Part shown: piece after piece, positions 34,425 to 43,225 of the stretch
Layout: the number at the start of each line of letters is the position of its first letter
Numbering within the stretch: position 1 is the first letter of the stretch
Source: Flagellimonas aquimarina
GTDB taxonomy: Bacteria; Bacteroidota; Bacteroidia; Flavobacteriales; Flavobacteriaceae
Assembly (NCBI RefSeq): GCF_003149745.1
Contig: NZ_QGEG01000006.1
Location: forward strand, 41,626 to 105,625
DNA: 64,000 nt
Reading direction: 5' to 3'
Notes under the pieces: generated by a model
What the model saw: the letters and a program-made list of their open reading frames with translations, nothing else
Told to the model about the DNA's origin: nothing
The model's database searches: none
Program-made: the position numbers and the translations under genes

Positions 34425-35366
34425 TTATTCAACTATAAGAGCTTCATACTTCTCAAGTTCAAAAGACACGTAAAAAACATTAAAAAATTCCTCCTGCCCG
34501 GGATTATCTGGATGTCTGCTACTTGTAAAGATTAAATACTTGTCATCTGAAGTTACATATGGACTACCATCAAAACCATGAGAATTTATGTTCTCACCAA
34601 GATTAATGGCATTGGACCACCCATTTTGGGTCCTAAATGAGATATACAGGTCACTTTTACCATAGTTATTTTCCTCACCAAAACCTGCAAAAATTAGAAA
34701 ACGTTCATGACTATCAATAAATGGATCTCCTTCAAATTTATCTGTATTAATGTGCGATGATAGTTTTACAGGTTTATCATAATTGCCTTTGTTGAATTTA
34801 GCATAGAAAATGTCCATGTTTCTTGATCCATCAGCTGGGATATAAGCAAAGTATAAATCTTTATTGGCAGTTGTTGTTGGGTATCCAAAACCACCATCAT
34901 AATCCATTTTTAATTCTATAAACTTTGGTGCGCCCCACCCATAGGGACTTTTGTTAAATTGCCAAATGCCATTTTTTGAATTATCGTCCAGTCCTCCATT
35001 TTGGGGCAAGGTACTTGTTAAGGTCACTGTGTTGCCATCCAAGGATACACTAGCATCGGCAAATGAATGTAAAGTGTCATTTATAATCTCAAGTGGATTA
35101 GAGAATTTTCCATTGATAAAGTTTTGGACAACTACTTTTGAAGGTTTTTTTCCATCACTTATTGTATACACCAATTTAGAACCATCTCCACTGAAAGATG
35201 AACCAAAATGCCTTAATCCCCTTTTTGTAACCATTCCTGGCATAAACAATTTTGGAGTGGCTGTTGCTTCTAATTGAGACTCGAAAACAACAGGCTTTAC
35301 CTGTGTCTCAGAACAAGATGAAAGCAATAAATTGATAACGAATAACATTAAGACCTTTTTTTTCAT
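34425..35366 (-). CDS. PD40 beta-propeller lipoprotein, paralogue of neighbour
   Basis: This 313-residue lipoprotein (Cys18, LLLSSC) has the same repeat block as the 578-residue neighbour: FLIFAGF, KSDLYISF, GFDGSPYVT and YLIFTSSRH. It is about half the size, consistent with duplication of one propeller. It lies 59 nt upstream of the larger gene in the same direction. Its ligand is unknown. Confidence 0.85.
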   Translation of the reverse strand: MKKKVLMLFVINLLLSSCSETQVKPVVFESQLEATATPKLFMPGMVTKRGLRHFGSSFSGDGSKLVYTISDGKKPSKVVVQNFINGKFSNPLEIINDTLHSFADASVSLDGNTVTLTSTLPQNGGLDDNSKNGIWQFNKSPYGWGAPKFIELKMDYDGGFGYPTTTANKDLYFAYIPADGSRNMDIFYAKFNKGNYDKPVKLSSHINTDKFEGDPFIDSHERFLIFAGFGEENNYGKSDLYISFRTQNGWSNAINLGENINSHGFDGSPYVTSDDKYLIFTSSRHPDNPGQEEFFNVFYVSFELEKYEALIVE

Positions 35367-35538
35367 TTTTTTTATTTTGCTCTGAACACAAAGGCATTCT
35401 TCCTTTACAAAGTTTTACGAGAATTGGGGAGGTTGCATACCGCGGAATTACATCAGCAGTATTTGTGCAACCCATCATCAAAAAAAACCTAAGAAGCTGC
35501 TCCACTTTAGAGCAAACATTTTATCCCCAATAGATTCG
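35367..35538. other. Spacer with 7-bp inverted repeat within hydrolase block
   Basis: This 172-nt gap holds GGTTGCA at 35431-35437 and its complement TGCAACC at 35466-35472, with a CCGCGG palindrome inside. A 65-codon open frame across it looks spurious. The gap may mark the start of a second transcript within the block, but no good -7 box is seen. Confidence 0.35.
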
Positions 35539-36084
35539 TTAACTTTTTACATATAGCGAGAGGTTAACATAATCGATAATGGCCTTATAATCTGTTAATA
35601 TATCAGCCCCAATGACCCCATCGACTGGTTCAAGCCCAAGTCTTTCAAAGGCTTGGTTCACATGGTCCAAATTCATCATCATTAAATCCTTATCGTTGAT
35701 ATGTAATGCTCCCAGTATCAGATTGTTGTTCTCTGATATTTGCATTTGCATACTACCCCCGCCTGCCCCAGCGGCTAGTCGGTCAGATTCCTGTGATTCC
35801 ATTTTAAATTTATCCTTGTTTTTTTCATCGATTACCGTTCCACTTGCTCCCGTGTCCAATAAGAAGTTTACTTGGATGCCATTTAAAATGCCCACTAAAT
35901 GTAGATGCCCTGATGGCAATTTGTGCATTTTCAGTTCAACGTAACCGGCGTTGGATAAAAATTGATTCAACGGATTATTAGCAGTATTTGTGCTCTTTTC
36001 TGATTGGCCCCAGATATTTGACCCTAGACCCACTATGAGTAAAATGGAGAATGTCAGAAACGATTTCTTATTCATATTTTTCAT
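35539..36084 (-). CDS. Retropepsin-like aspartic protease
   Basis: This 181-residue exported protein has a signal peptide ending at IWGQ. The single active-site motif L-L-D77-T-G-A-S81 follows the strand GIQVNFL, and a second conserved strand with GVIGADIL completes the fold. One Asp per chain means activity as a dimer. It may start at the alternative ATG at 36075. Bacterial members cleave peptides in the periplasm, and the substrate here is unknown. Confidence 0.85.
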   Translation of the reverse strand: MKNMNKKSFLTFSILLIVGLGSNIWGQSEKSTNTANNPLNQFLSNAGYVELKMHKLPSGHLHLVGILNGIQVNFLLDTGASGTVIDEKNKDKFKMESQESDRLAAGAGGGSMQMQISENNNLILGALHINDKDLMMMNLDHVNQAFERLGLEPVDGVIGADILTDYKAIIDYVNLSLYVKS

Positions 36085-36117
36085 TCGAGTTTGAATTAGG
36101 TAGAAGTTAAGATTGGT

Positions 36118-37209
36118 TTATTGTGGAAACTGATAGTTTCCTGCGTTGATTTCAGAAATAATTTCCTTAATACGAGATTTTCTGGGTACAGGTGCCAACG
36201 TCAAGGCCTTGTTTGCACCACTTAATGCCTTTTTCTTATCCCCAAGAAAGTAATGCCCCAAACCTTTGTTCAAATGCAAAAACCATGCTTTTGGAAAAGT
36301 TTTAAGATTCTGATTGGTCAATTTTAAACCTTGCTCGTAAAAGCCATCACGTAACAAAGTCTGGGTCAAATAATTTGCTTCCCAATCTTGTATGACCAAA
36401 CTTTGTGCTTCATCGATGGTTGGTTGCAAGTCTCCTGTTTTACCCAGTTTGGCAATTAAATTGATTTTGGTCACTAGGTTCCTAATATCTCTATGCGCCG
36501 CAAAACCATTGTAGCCTCCGTTAATAGAGCGGTTTACCCATTCGTAGGCCTGTTCTATATTGGTGTTGTGGTCAAGGCACCATCTAGCGGCATCATTCCA
36601 TGCCTGCCAATGGTACGTGTTGATTCCCCTGAGTTCACTCCGCAAACTCTCTACTACAGTTTTGTTGAGGTCAACCTCAATTTTAAAAGGTATTCTTTTC
36701 TCTCCCCACTCTAACCCAATGACCAGGGAGTTTTCAGTCCTGTTTAAAAATTCAAAATCCAATCGTTCAGAAATGGCGCAGGGTTCAGGATTCACGGTCA
36801 CCTTCAGCGTAATATCTTTTTCAGTATCCAAATAATAACTCCCCCATTGGTCAAAATTATGTGCAAAAAGCAATGTATATGTATCGTTTTCAGGAATGAT
36901 ATGGAATCCATATTTGCCAGCTTTTAAAGGCTCTCCTTCAATTCGTACATCTGTGGAAAATTCAATGGTAGTGGCCATATTGGCTCCTGCACGCCATGCA
37001 ATGGGATCTCCTCCTTGTGGTACCACATCATTCCAAACATCTCTATTTCGCAATGCAGGGCTTCCATAATCCAATGTGATCTCTGTTATGCCCAACCTTT
37101 GGGTCTCTTGTACCCTGGGGCTTCCTTGTGGCATGTTCAAGGTGTGAAATTGTGCAGTAAGGTTCTGCGACATAAATGCTATTAACAAAATAAATACTGG
37201 TGTTCTCAT
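36118..37209 (-). CDS. DUF2911 family exported protein with C-terminal TPR-like region
   Basis: This 363-residue protein has a signal peptide followed by the DUF2911 domain (about residues 25-175). It is recognisable from SPRVQETQRLG, YGSPALRNRDVWNDVVPQGGDPIAWRAGAN and LKAGKYGFHIIPE. The second half is helical and TPR-like (HLNKGLGHYFLGDKKKALSGANKALTLAP). The domain's function is unknown. It lies 33 nt from the retropepsin-like gene and 22 nt from the trypsin-like gene. Confidence 0.85.
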   Translation of the reverse strand: MRTPVFILLIAFMSQNLTAQFHTLNMPQGSPRVQETQRLGITEITLDYGSPALRNRDVWNDVVPQGGDPIAWRAGANMATTIEFSTDVRIEGEPLKAGKYGFHIIPENDTYTLLFAHNFDQWGSYYLDTEKDITLKVTVNPEPCAISERLDFEFLNRTENSLVIGLEWGEKRIPFKIEVDLNKTVVESLRSELRGINTYHWQAWNDAARWCLDHNTNIEQAYEWVNRSINGGYNGFAAHRDIRNLVTKINLIAKLGKTGDLQPTIDEAQSLVIQDWEANYLTQTLLRDGFYEQGLKLTNQNLKTFPKAWFLHLNKGLGHYFLGDKKKALSGANKALTLAPVPRKSRIKEIISEINAGNYQFPQ

Positions 37210-37231
37210 TTTTATCTGTGTGTTTTAAAAT

Positions 37232-37927
37232 TTATTCGTTGATAATTGATTGAAAATGTTTGGTGGAGGAAGGTTCAAAAACCATTTTGTTTTCCTTTTG
37301 GTTGAAATACCCCATGGATACCAACCCCACCAACTTGCCTTTTGCATCTAAAACCGGCCCGCCACTGCATCCACCATATGTTCCTTTGGGAATATCTAGA
37401 CTTAAATTGCCTTCCTGGGTAAAGCCTATAAATGATCCAACCACATTTACTGGTTCTGCAGTATTGTAGGGGTAGCCTAAGAAGCGAACTTTTTCTCCCT
37501 CTCTTAAAGGTTTCTCTCTCAAAGTATAGGTAATAATGTCTTTTGGGATATCTCCTTTAATGTCAAAGACCAACCAATCGGCTTTGGGAGGCATTGTTAT
37601 GGCTTCGTTTGTATTTTCGTTGATTAGTTTGCCAGCAAGAACTTTGTTCTTTTCATTCTTTTTTGAAACAAACTCCCAAGATTTTAGCTCATCGCCTAAA
37701 CTTATGGTCTTCATGCTATCAGTCTTTGCAAAAAACAGCACATGCTTAGCAGTACAAGCATACACCTTACCTCCATATCTCAGTAAAAATGCACTACCCG
37801 CATGTGGATTGTCAAATTTTTTGTTCTTGAATTTCACATCGCAAACTAGTACGGAATCTATCTGGGCCGAACAGCAGGAGATGCTAATTAAAAAGAGTGC
37901 CCATGTTGTAATAATGAATCTAGTCAT
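37232..37927 (-). CDS. Trypsin-like serine protease
   Basis: This exported S1-type protease has a signal peptide, and catalytic residues are visible as CTAKHVLF (His), ADWLVFD (Asp) and GTYGGCSGGPV (Ser). Numbered from the longer TTG start at 37945, they are about H68, D123 or D128, and S194. I prefer the ATG at 37927, which restores a normal signal sequence and removes overlap with the upstream gene. It lacks PDZ domains and so is a simple chymotrypsin-fold protease. Confidence 0.87.
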   Translation of the reverse strand: MTRFIITTWALFLISISCCSAQIDSVLVCDVKFKNKKFDNPHAGSAFLLRYGGKVYACTAKHVLFFAKTDSMKTISLGDELKSWEFVSKKNEKNKVLAGKLINENTNEAITMPPKADWLVFDIKGDIPKDIITYTLREKPLREGEKVRFLGYPYNTAEPVNVVGSFIGFTQEGNLSLDIPKGTYGGCSGGPVLDAKGKLVGLVSMGYFNQKENKMVFEPSSTKHFQSIINE

Positions 37928-37934
37928 AGCCTTG

Positions 37935-40151
37935 TTATACTGCAAATCTGTGAGTTAATTTTAGAATGATAGACTGGTTCTTTACATTGAAACCATTGGT
38001 GTCATTGTTCTGGTTATAGATCAAGAAAATGTCTGATAAAGGAGAATACCGCCACTGGAGCCTTGAAAAAACACTGAAATTTTCGCTCTGCGTATTGTAT
38101 TGAACCGTATTGTTGAAGAATAGTTTGTTGCTAAAACTGATCAAGCCACGAAACCGGAACAAATGCAGGTCAAGGGTACCATAGTTTTCGGGCAAATAAA
38201 TATCATTGTAATTATAGGACAAATTGAAATTTCCCCAATACCCAAACCGCAAATTTGCAGAAGCACTTAAAGTAGTTATGTTTCCGTTAAAAAACTCACC
38301 ATAAGTTGCAGAGGTTTGATATGTAAATTGCTTACGGCCATCTGAATTGTATTGAACGGTTCCACTTGTAAAATTATAATTCCCAATAGGCAGATTATCA
38401 AATTCTGGACCAAGAAAATTTGTGGCAAACTGCAGATTCACTTCTCTGTTGGTACCCAAAAGTGTAAACTCCGAGGTGTTCCTGAAGAAAATGTCATATG
38501 CCAAATTGTTATCCCTGTCATTTAGAGTTCCATCAGAATTTAAGTAGAAATTATGGTTAAACCTGAATCCCTGAAAGTTAAGTTTGCTTGATTCTTTTTT
38601 GGGAAAGAACTTATAGGTAACGTACGGATTGGCAAAAATATAACCTTTTCTAACTACAGATTGGCTGTCTGCATTATAGTTAAACAACCGAGGTGTAAAT
38701 CCCAATTCTGCTTGATAATCTTCATCCATTACATCCACAGTTAAACCAGTTCTAATCCTTCTGGTCGCATAGTGCCCGTCTATTCCAAAATATGAGCCTT
38801 CAGTGTTTTCATCTGTAATTGACCTATGATACTTTATGCTGTTGTTGAAGTTTCCTTTTTTTGAGATATAAGTAAACTCTGCCCCGTAGTTTCGTGCATA
38901 GTCATTAATGGTGTCATTGCCAGTTTCTTGCCTGTTTACAAACAATCCTTTTAGCTGTGACCTATTTAAAACTTTATGGTTGAACGCAACAATGGTATTG
39001 TTCTGGGCATCTAACCCTTCATCCTTTTTAGTCTGTACATTCATTGCCCCTATTCGCAGATCATCGGTAACATTACCTGTGACCCTGGCACCATAGGTTA
39101 TTGGTGTGTTCAACCCGACTCTTCTTGAGAAAAATGGAAAGATTGAATAGCTTCCAAAACCCGAAAATATATCTGCATTTTCAACAAAAAACTCACGCTG
39201 TTCTGGGAATGAAATATCAAAACGTGTGATGTTTGTGACTTCCTGATCTATATCGGCATTGGAAAAATCAGGATTCAGTGTTACATCGGCATTCAATGAT
39301 TTAGTTATGGCCATTTTTATATCGACACCAGCATCTATTTTGGTGTCGACATCGGTATTCTCAGCTTGATTGTCTTTTAATGATGACAGTGTTGTATAGG
39401 GTTTTACAAATGCAATCTTGTTTTTAACTACTGGAATCTCGGGCCATACCAATGTCCCCATATAATTGACATCGATCCCATTAAAATTAATGGGGAAGGG
39501 GGTAGTCCATGTGGTATAGTAGCCTTCAACTTTATCTCCTCTAATAAAGTTGATTCCCCATTTCAAGTTATCCTTGTTGTACCTCAAACTTGTAAAAGGA
39601 ATCGCAATTTCGGTCAGCCAATAATTGTCGTATTGTTTTGTTGATGAGAACCAGCGTTCATCCCAGACATCGGAATAGGTTGTGCGGGAAGGTTCTACCA
39701 ATAGATTACCATCCAACTCCGCTCCTCCGGCATTTATTCCAATAATGATTCCACTTTGCTTCTTATTTATTGGGTCCATGGCTATGGTAAACGAATCACT
39801 TCCCCATTGCGAATTATCCGAATCTCTTTGTAATGATTGAATGATCCGTTCGCCCTGATCAAAATTTTTGGCAAATATGTAGAGATTCTGATCATCGAAA
39901 GCTAATCGAATATTTGATGGGTTCTTTGAAACTCCAGTGTCAGTTGGGTTATGATTGTAAAGTGTATCTATCAACTGTGTATTATTCCATTCGTTTTCAC
40001 CTTCAACCCCATCAATTTTAATGACTGTTCCAGCTTTTTTTATATGATATCTAAAGTCTTCCCTAGTGGAAACTTCTTGGGCCAAAGTATTAGTAGCATA
40101 GAATTGAAAAATGAACATAAGAATTAGCGAAGGATTGGTTTTCATTAACAT
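37935..40151 (-). CDS. DUF5916 outer-membrane beta-barrel with CBM9-like N-domain
   Basis: This 738-residue exported protein has a signal peptide. An N-terminal carbohydrate-binding-family-9-like domain follows (KIDGVEGENEWNNTQLID, with later FDDQNLYIFAKNFD). The large C-terminal region ends in strands typical of outer-membrane barrels and an aromatic C-terminus (LKLTHRFAV). This is the DUF5916 architecture, common beside proteases in Bacteroidota. It probably sits in the outer membrane and presents its N-domain outside, which is inference. Confidence 0.85.
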   Translation of the reverse strand: MLMKTNPSLILMFIFQFYATNTLAQEVSTREDFRYHIKKAGTVIKIDGVEGENEWNNTQLIDTLYNHNPTDTGVSKNPSNIRLAFDDQNLYIFAKNFDQGERIIQSLQRDSDNSQWGSDSFTIAMDPINKKQSGIIIGINAGGAELDGNLLVEPSRTTYSDVWDERWFSSTKQYDNYWLTEIAIPFTSLRYNKDNLKWGINFIRGDKVEGYYTTWTTPFPINFNGIDVNYMGTLVWPEIPVVKNKIAFVKPYTTLSSLKDNQAENTDVDTKIDAGVDIKMAITKSLNADVTLNPDFSNADIDQEVTNITRFDISFPEQREFFVENADIFSGFGSYSIFPFFSRRVGLNTPITYGARVTGNVTDDLRIGAMNVQTKKDEGLDAQNNTIVAFNHKVLNRSQLKGLFVNRQETGNDTINDYARNYGAEFTYISKKGNFNNSIKYHRSITDENTEGSYFGIDGHYATRRIRTGLTVDVMDEDYQAELGFTPRLFNYNADSQSVVRKGYIFANPYVTYKFFPKKESSKLNFQGFRFNHNFYLNSDGTLNDRDNNLAYDIFFRNTSEFTLLGTNREVNLQFATNFLGPEFDNLPIGNYNFTSGTVQYNSDGRKQFTYQTSATYGEFFNGNITTLSASANLRFGYWGNFNLSYNYNDIYLPENYGTLDLHLFRFRGLISFSNKLFFNNTVQYNTQSENFSVFSRLQWRYSPLSDIFLIYNQNNDTNGFNVKNQSIILKLTHRFAV

Positions 40152-40165
40152 TAATGTTGTTTTAT

Positions 40166-41698
40166 TTAGTCTATGATTAAACTAAGACCCTTCCATTTTA
40201 AAGTATTTGGGAATGCTCCATTGGATGGATTTGTGCTATAATGAAGAAATACATCATCAATATCCGTTGAAAGAACTCCTTCTGAATGGAAGTACAGCTC
40301 AGTTTGGATTTCAAAAAAACTTTTCATTTTTCTGGACATTGTTAAGGACAATTTTCCATTGTTGTATTCAAGATTTATTCTTCTGCCATTTACCTTATAG
40401 GTACCTCTTAATTGTTCAAACAATGCTCCTGAGATAGGTTTTGGTAGTGATTGTTGATTGTAGTTCATAACGACGTTAATCCATGGATCCCTATTATTGG
40501 CCTTGTCTTCATAGGAGTAGGCCACATTTAAATCTGGTTTTAAAAAAGTATCTGTGTCTTGGTTCCAACTGGTTGACCATAAGGTAAGTGTGAGAGACAC
40601 TCTTAGCCCTGAATTGGGCAATGTTATATACTTTGTATCACCTACTGTGTTTGCACCTTCGGCAGTGGGTTGCCCAACAACGATTGCTTTGGTATTAAGA
40701 GAAAGTATCGATGCAAGTTCCACCAAGGTGCCGCGGGTGGCACTACTTGTCAAGACAAATAGGTTTCCTTTTTTATTTATGGATTCGGAATCCCGAAGCA
40801 AATCTGTCAGTGATTTAAGTTTAAATCCATTGCCCCCTCCTCCATAGCGTAAGTCTATAATCAACCTGTTTACCTTCCCTCCGGAAATTAAGGTTTCGAT
40901 CTTATCCACAAATTTGGAAAAGGAATCTCCATTCTCATGGTTTACCACTTTCTGGATCTGCACAAAAAGAGTTTTGGAATTTGGAACAAATTCGGACCAA
41001 TAATTTTCATTTTGATGGTCCGAGTTGGTCATGTCAAAGACCCCATCATTTGGCAACCCTCGCCGTAACTTTGCGTACTCGCTTATTGCCTCACTTTTTA
41101 CAGTTGTCTTTTTTCCCGAGGCGAACTCCAAATTTATTTTATCCAAGTCGGCACTTAAACCTGTGCTCTTTAAAAGGGATGGCATTAAACCGTAGGCTTG
41201 AAACAGGTATTTTCTATAATAATCGTTATCGGCATTTAAATGCGGTATAAATCTATGAAACACATCTTCCACCTTTACTCCATTGATTTTCACGATTTTT
41301 TCCCCAATGAATGCTCCGTATGTTGAACTGGCATCCAAAATATATAGACCATCATCGAACCAATACGTTTTTAGCGGAAGAACCTGCATGTTAAGTCTGG
41401 TTTGAAAGAAAGGTAGATTGCACCCTTCATCATTAAGCGTATTCAATAATCGCTGTATGCCAATCGCCACCTGCATTCCATCAAGATTATTTGAAGATGA
41501 TATCAACCCTTTGTAGCTTTTTAAAAAAGCTTCTTTTTTCTCATTTTTATAAAATGGAACCGTGCTCTCCACCCTTTTTTTTAAAAACTCCAGATCTTCT
41601 TGCCATTGTGTATTGGTCAGGTTTAGATCCATCTCTTGGGATACGCCCGCAATTGAAAAAGCAAGCATGCTTAGAGCTGCCAAGAACTTTGACTTCAT
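40166..41698 (-). CDS. S41-like peptidase family protein, catalytic serine apparently missing
   Basis: This 510-residue exported protein has a signal peptide, an N-terminal helical part, the family loop IIDLRYGGGGNGFKL at about 280-294 and the active-site region VLTSSATRGTLVELA at about 315-329. By hand alignment with S41 proteins (TxSAAE) the nucleophile serine position is Gly323 and the following Glu is Val. If so, it is not a normal S41 hydrolase. The C-terminal about 100 residues form an additional beta domain. Confidence 0.78.
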   Translation of the reverse strand: MKSKFLAALSMLAFSIAGVSQEMDLNLTNTQWQEDLEFLKKRVESTVPFYKNEKKEAFLKSYKGLISSSNNLDGMQVAIGIQRLLNTLNDEGCNLPFFQTRLNMQVLPLKTYWFDDGLYILDASSTYGAFIGEKIVKINGVKVEDVFHRFIPHLNADNDYYRKYLFQAYGLMPSLLKSTGLSADLDKINLEFASGKKTTVKSEAISEYAKLRRGLPNDGVFDMTNSDHQNENYWSEFVPNSKTLFVQIQKVVNHENGDSFSKFVDKIETLISGGKVNRLIIDLRYGGGGNGFKLKSLTDLLRDSESINKKGNLFVLTSSATRGTLVELASILSLNTKAIVVGQPTAEGANTVGDTKYITLPNSGLRVSLTLTLWSTSWNQDTDTFLKPDLNVAYSYEDKANNRDPWINVVMNYNQQSLPKPISGALFEQLRGTYKVNGRRINLEYNNGKLSLTMSRKMKSFFEIQTELYFHSEGVLSTDIDDVFLHYSTNPSNGAFPNTLKWKGLSLIID

Positions 41699-41704
41699 TT
41701 TTGC

Positions 41705-43078
41705 TTAAGATTTTAGATTTCTTTTTATCCAGTCAATGGTTTCTTTAGCTATTTCGGTATTGTAGTTGTCTCTGGCATACAATCCCATATTTCCACGAGC
41801 AAGGGTCTCAACATTATGTTGCATGGAATTAAAATTTATAAACCCGTGGTCAGCATTTTCTATTAGGACAAAAGTTCCTTTTCCACCATTTTTATTGACC
41901 AAATCAGCAATTTTCTGTGCTCCCTTTTCATTAATTGCCTGAATGTCAAACTCGCCGTGCATGGCTAAAACGTTGGTTTTCGTTCTAGACCAAGCTTGTG
42001 GGATGTCTACATCTACTAATCCTTGCCAAAATTTGAAATCGCGACCTATGTATTGACCTCTTTTAAAGTCTTCCAGATTAAATTGTGATGCGTATTCTTT
42101 TTTCTCTGACATTTCCTTTCCAGATAACTTACGGACCAACAAATCGTCATTGAATTTTAGATTGATTTTATTGTCTTCTTTGATTTGTGCATCGGTAACT
42201 CCAAAATGCTTGGGTTGGATGGTATAGAGATCAATCATATAATCATACCAGTTTTTTCCAACAGTTCCATAGGTAATGACACCTTGAGGTAATTTTATAT
42301 GGTTTAAAAGTGGCGCAATGACCCCTCCCATAGAGTGCCCGAACATGAAAATGTTGTCTGTATCTATTGCTGATTTTTTCAATAAATCATTATACCCTTC
42401 TTTAAACGCCTTAAATTCTTCCTCAAAACTTATTTGCGAACAGTCCTTTTCACTCTTACTATCGCCAACCCCTGGTTTTTCAATTCGGTAGATGGCAAAA
42501 CCAGCATTTACCCAGTCGAGCATTAATTTTTTCATTGGGTTATCATTAGATACTGTTTCTACGGAACCACAGGTATAACCTTGTAAAAAATATATTACTG
42601 GTGGTTTGGTCTTATGCTTCGGGGTCACCAAAATGCTTCTTAAAACATTACCTTCATAGACTACTTCATCATAAGAAACATTGGCATTTTCAAAAGTTTC
42701 TATTGGCCTCCCCAATAACGAGGTGGACTTGTTTTGCCTTTTGTTGCCCGAATAGTATTCTACTTCAATAATATCTCCTTCGTGTAATTGTCCGGTAATG
42801 CCCAATACCTCTTGAATGGTATTAACAGACCTACCATTTAGTTTTGTAAGCACATTGCCCTGCTTGACACCCAAATTTGAAAAAGTTGAATTGGGCATTA
42901 CTGTGGAGATATACACACCCGAGCTGACCTTTAAGTTATTCTGCGTAACGATGCTGTCATTTAATGTTTGCATCATAATGCCTAAAAGTCCTTTTCTTTT
43001 TAAGGTTTGAGCATGATTGGAGTGTAACCCTACAATCGAAATAAAAAGGAATATCCAAATGGGCGATATATGATTCAT
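41705..43078 (-). CDS. PDZ-containing alpha/beta hydrolase
   Basis: This 457-residue exported protein has a signal peptide and a PDZ-like domain at about residues 50-115 (VLTKLNGRSVNTIQEV). It then has an alpha/beta hydrolase with nucleophile elbow GHSMGG (S249) and a late ENADHGF histidine. It is probably a peptidase or esterase of the dienelactone/X-Pro type. It is the first gene of the hydrolase operon, 147 nt downstream of the AraC-type regulator. Confidence 0.87.
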   Translation of the reverse strand: MNHISPIWIFLFISIVGLHSNHAQTLKRKGLLGIMMQTLNDSIVTQNNLKVSSGVYISTVMPNSTFSNLGVKQGNVLTKLNGRSVNTIQEVLGITGQLHEGDIIEVEYYSGNKRQNKSTSLLGRPIETFENANVSYDEVVYEGNVLRSILVTPKHKTKPPVIYFLQGYTCGSVETVSNDNPMKKLMLDWVNAGFAIYRIEKPGVGDSKSEKDCSQISFEEEFKAFKEGYNDLLKKSAIDTDNIFMFGHSMGGVIAPLLNHIKLPQGVITYGTVGKNWYDYMIDLYTIQPKHFGVTDAQIKEDNKINLKFNDDLLVRKLSGKEMSEKKEYASQFNLEDFKRGQYIGRDFKFWQGLVDVDIPQAWSRTKTNVLAMHGEFDIQAINEKGAQKIADLVNKNGGKGTFVLIENADHGFINFNSMQHNVETLARGNMGLYARDNYNTEIAKETIDWIKRNLKS

Positions 43079-43110
43079 AACATGTGTTTTTAGTAGCTTT
43101 TATTATGAAG

Positions 43111-43118
43111 CAAACCTA
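43111..43118 (-). promoter_or_regulatory. Candidate promoter of the hydrolase operon
   Basis: CAAACCTA on the plus strand is TAGGTTTG on the minus strand, a match to TAnnTTTG. It lies 33 nt before the ATG at 43078. A TTG lies only 15 bp further upstream, shorter than the usual spacing, so activation by the adjacent AraC-type regulator is plausible. Confidence 0.4.
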
Positions 43119-43225
43119 CCTGTTTAATGGTATCAAGTCGTCCGAATAACAGTAAATGCAAAAATTAGTACCTACTTTTAAGAGACTTTAACAGCAAGTA
43201 TTGGAGATAAAGGTTGGAAAAGGGA

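Noticed and set aside
35308..35505. A 65-codon open frame reading through the gap before the PD40 lipoprotein
   Set aside because: It overlaps the N-terminus of the PD40 gene in the same direction, has no signal or domain, and the composition looks random. It is probably not a gene.
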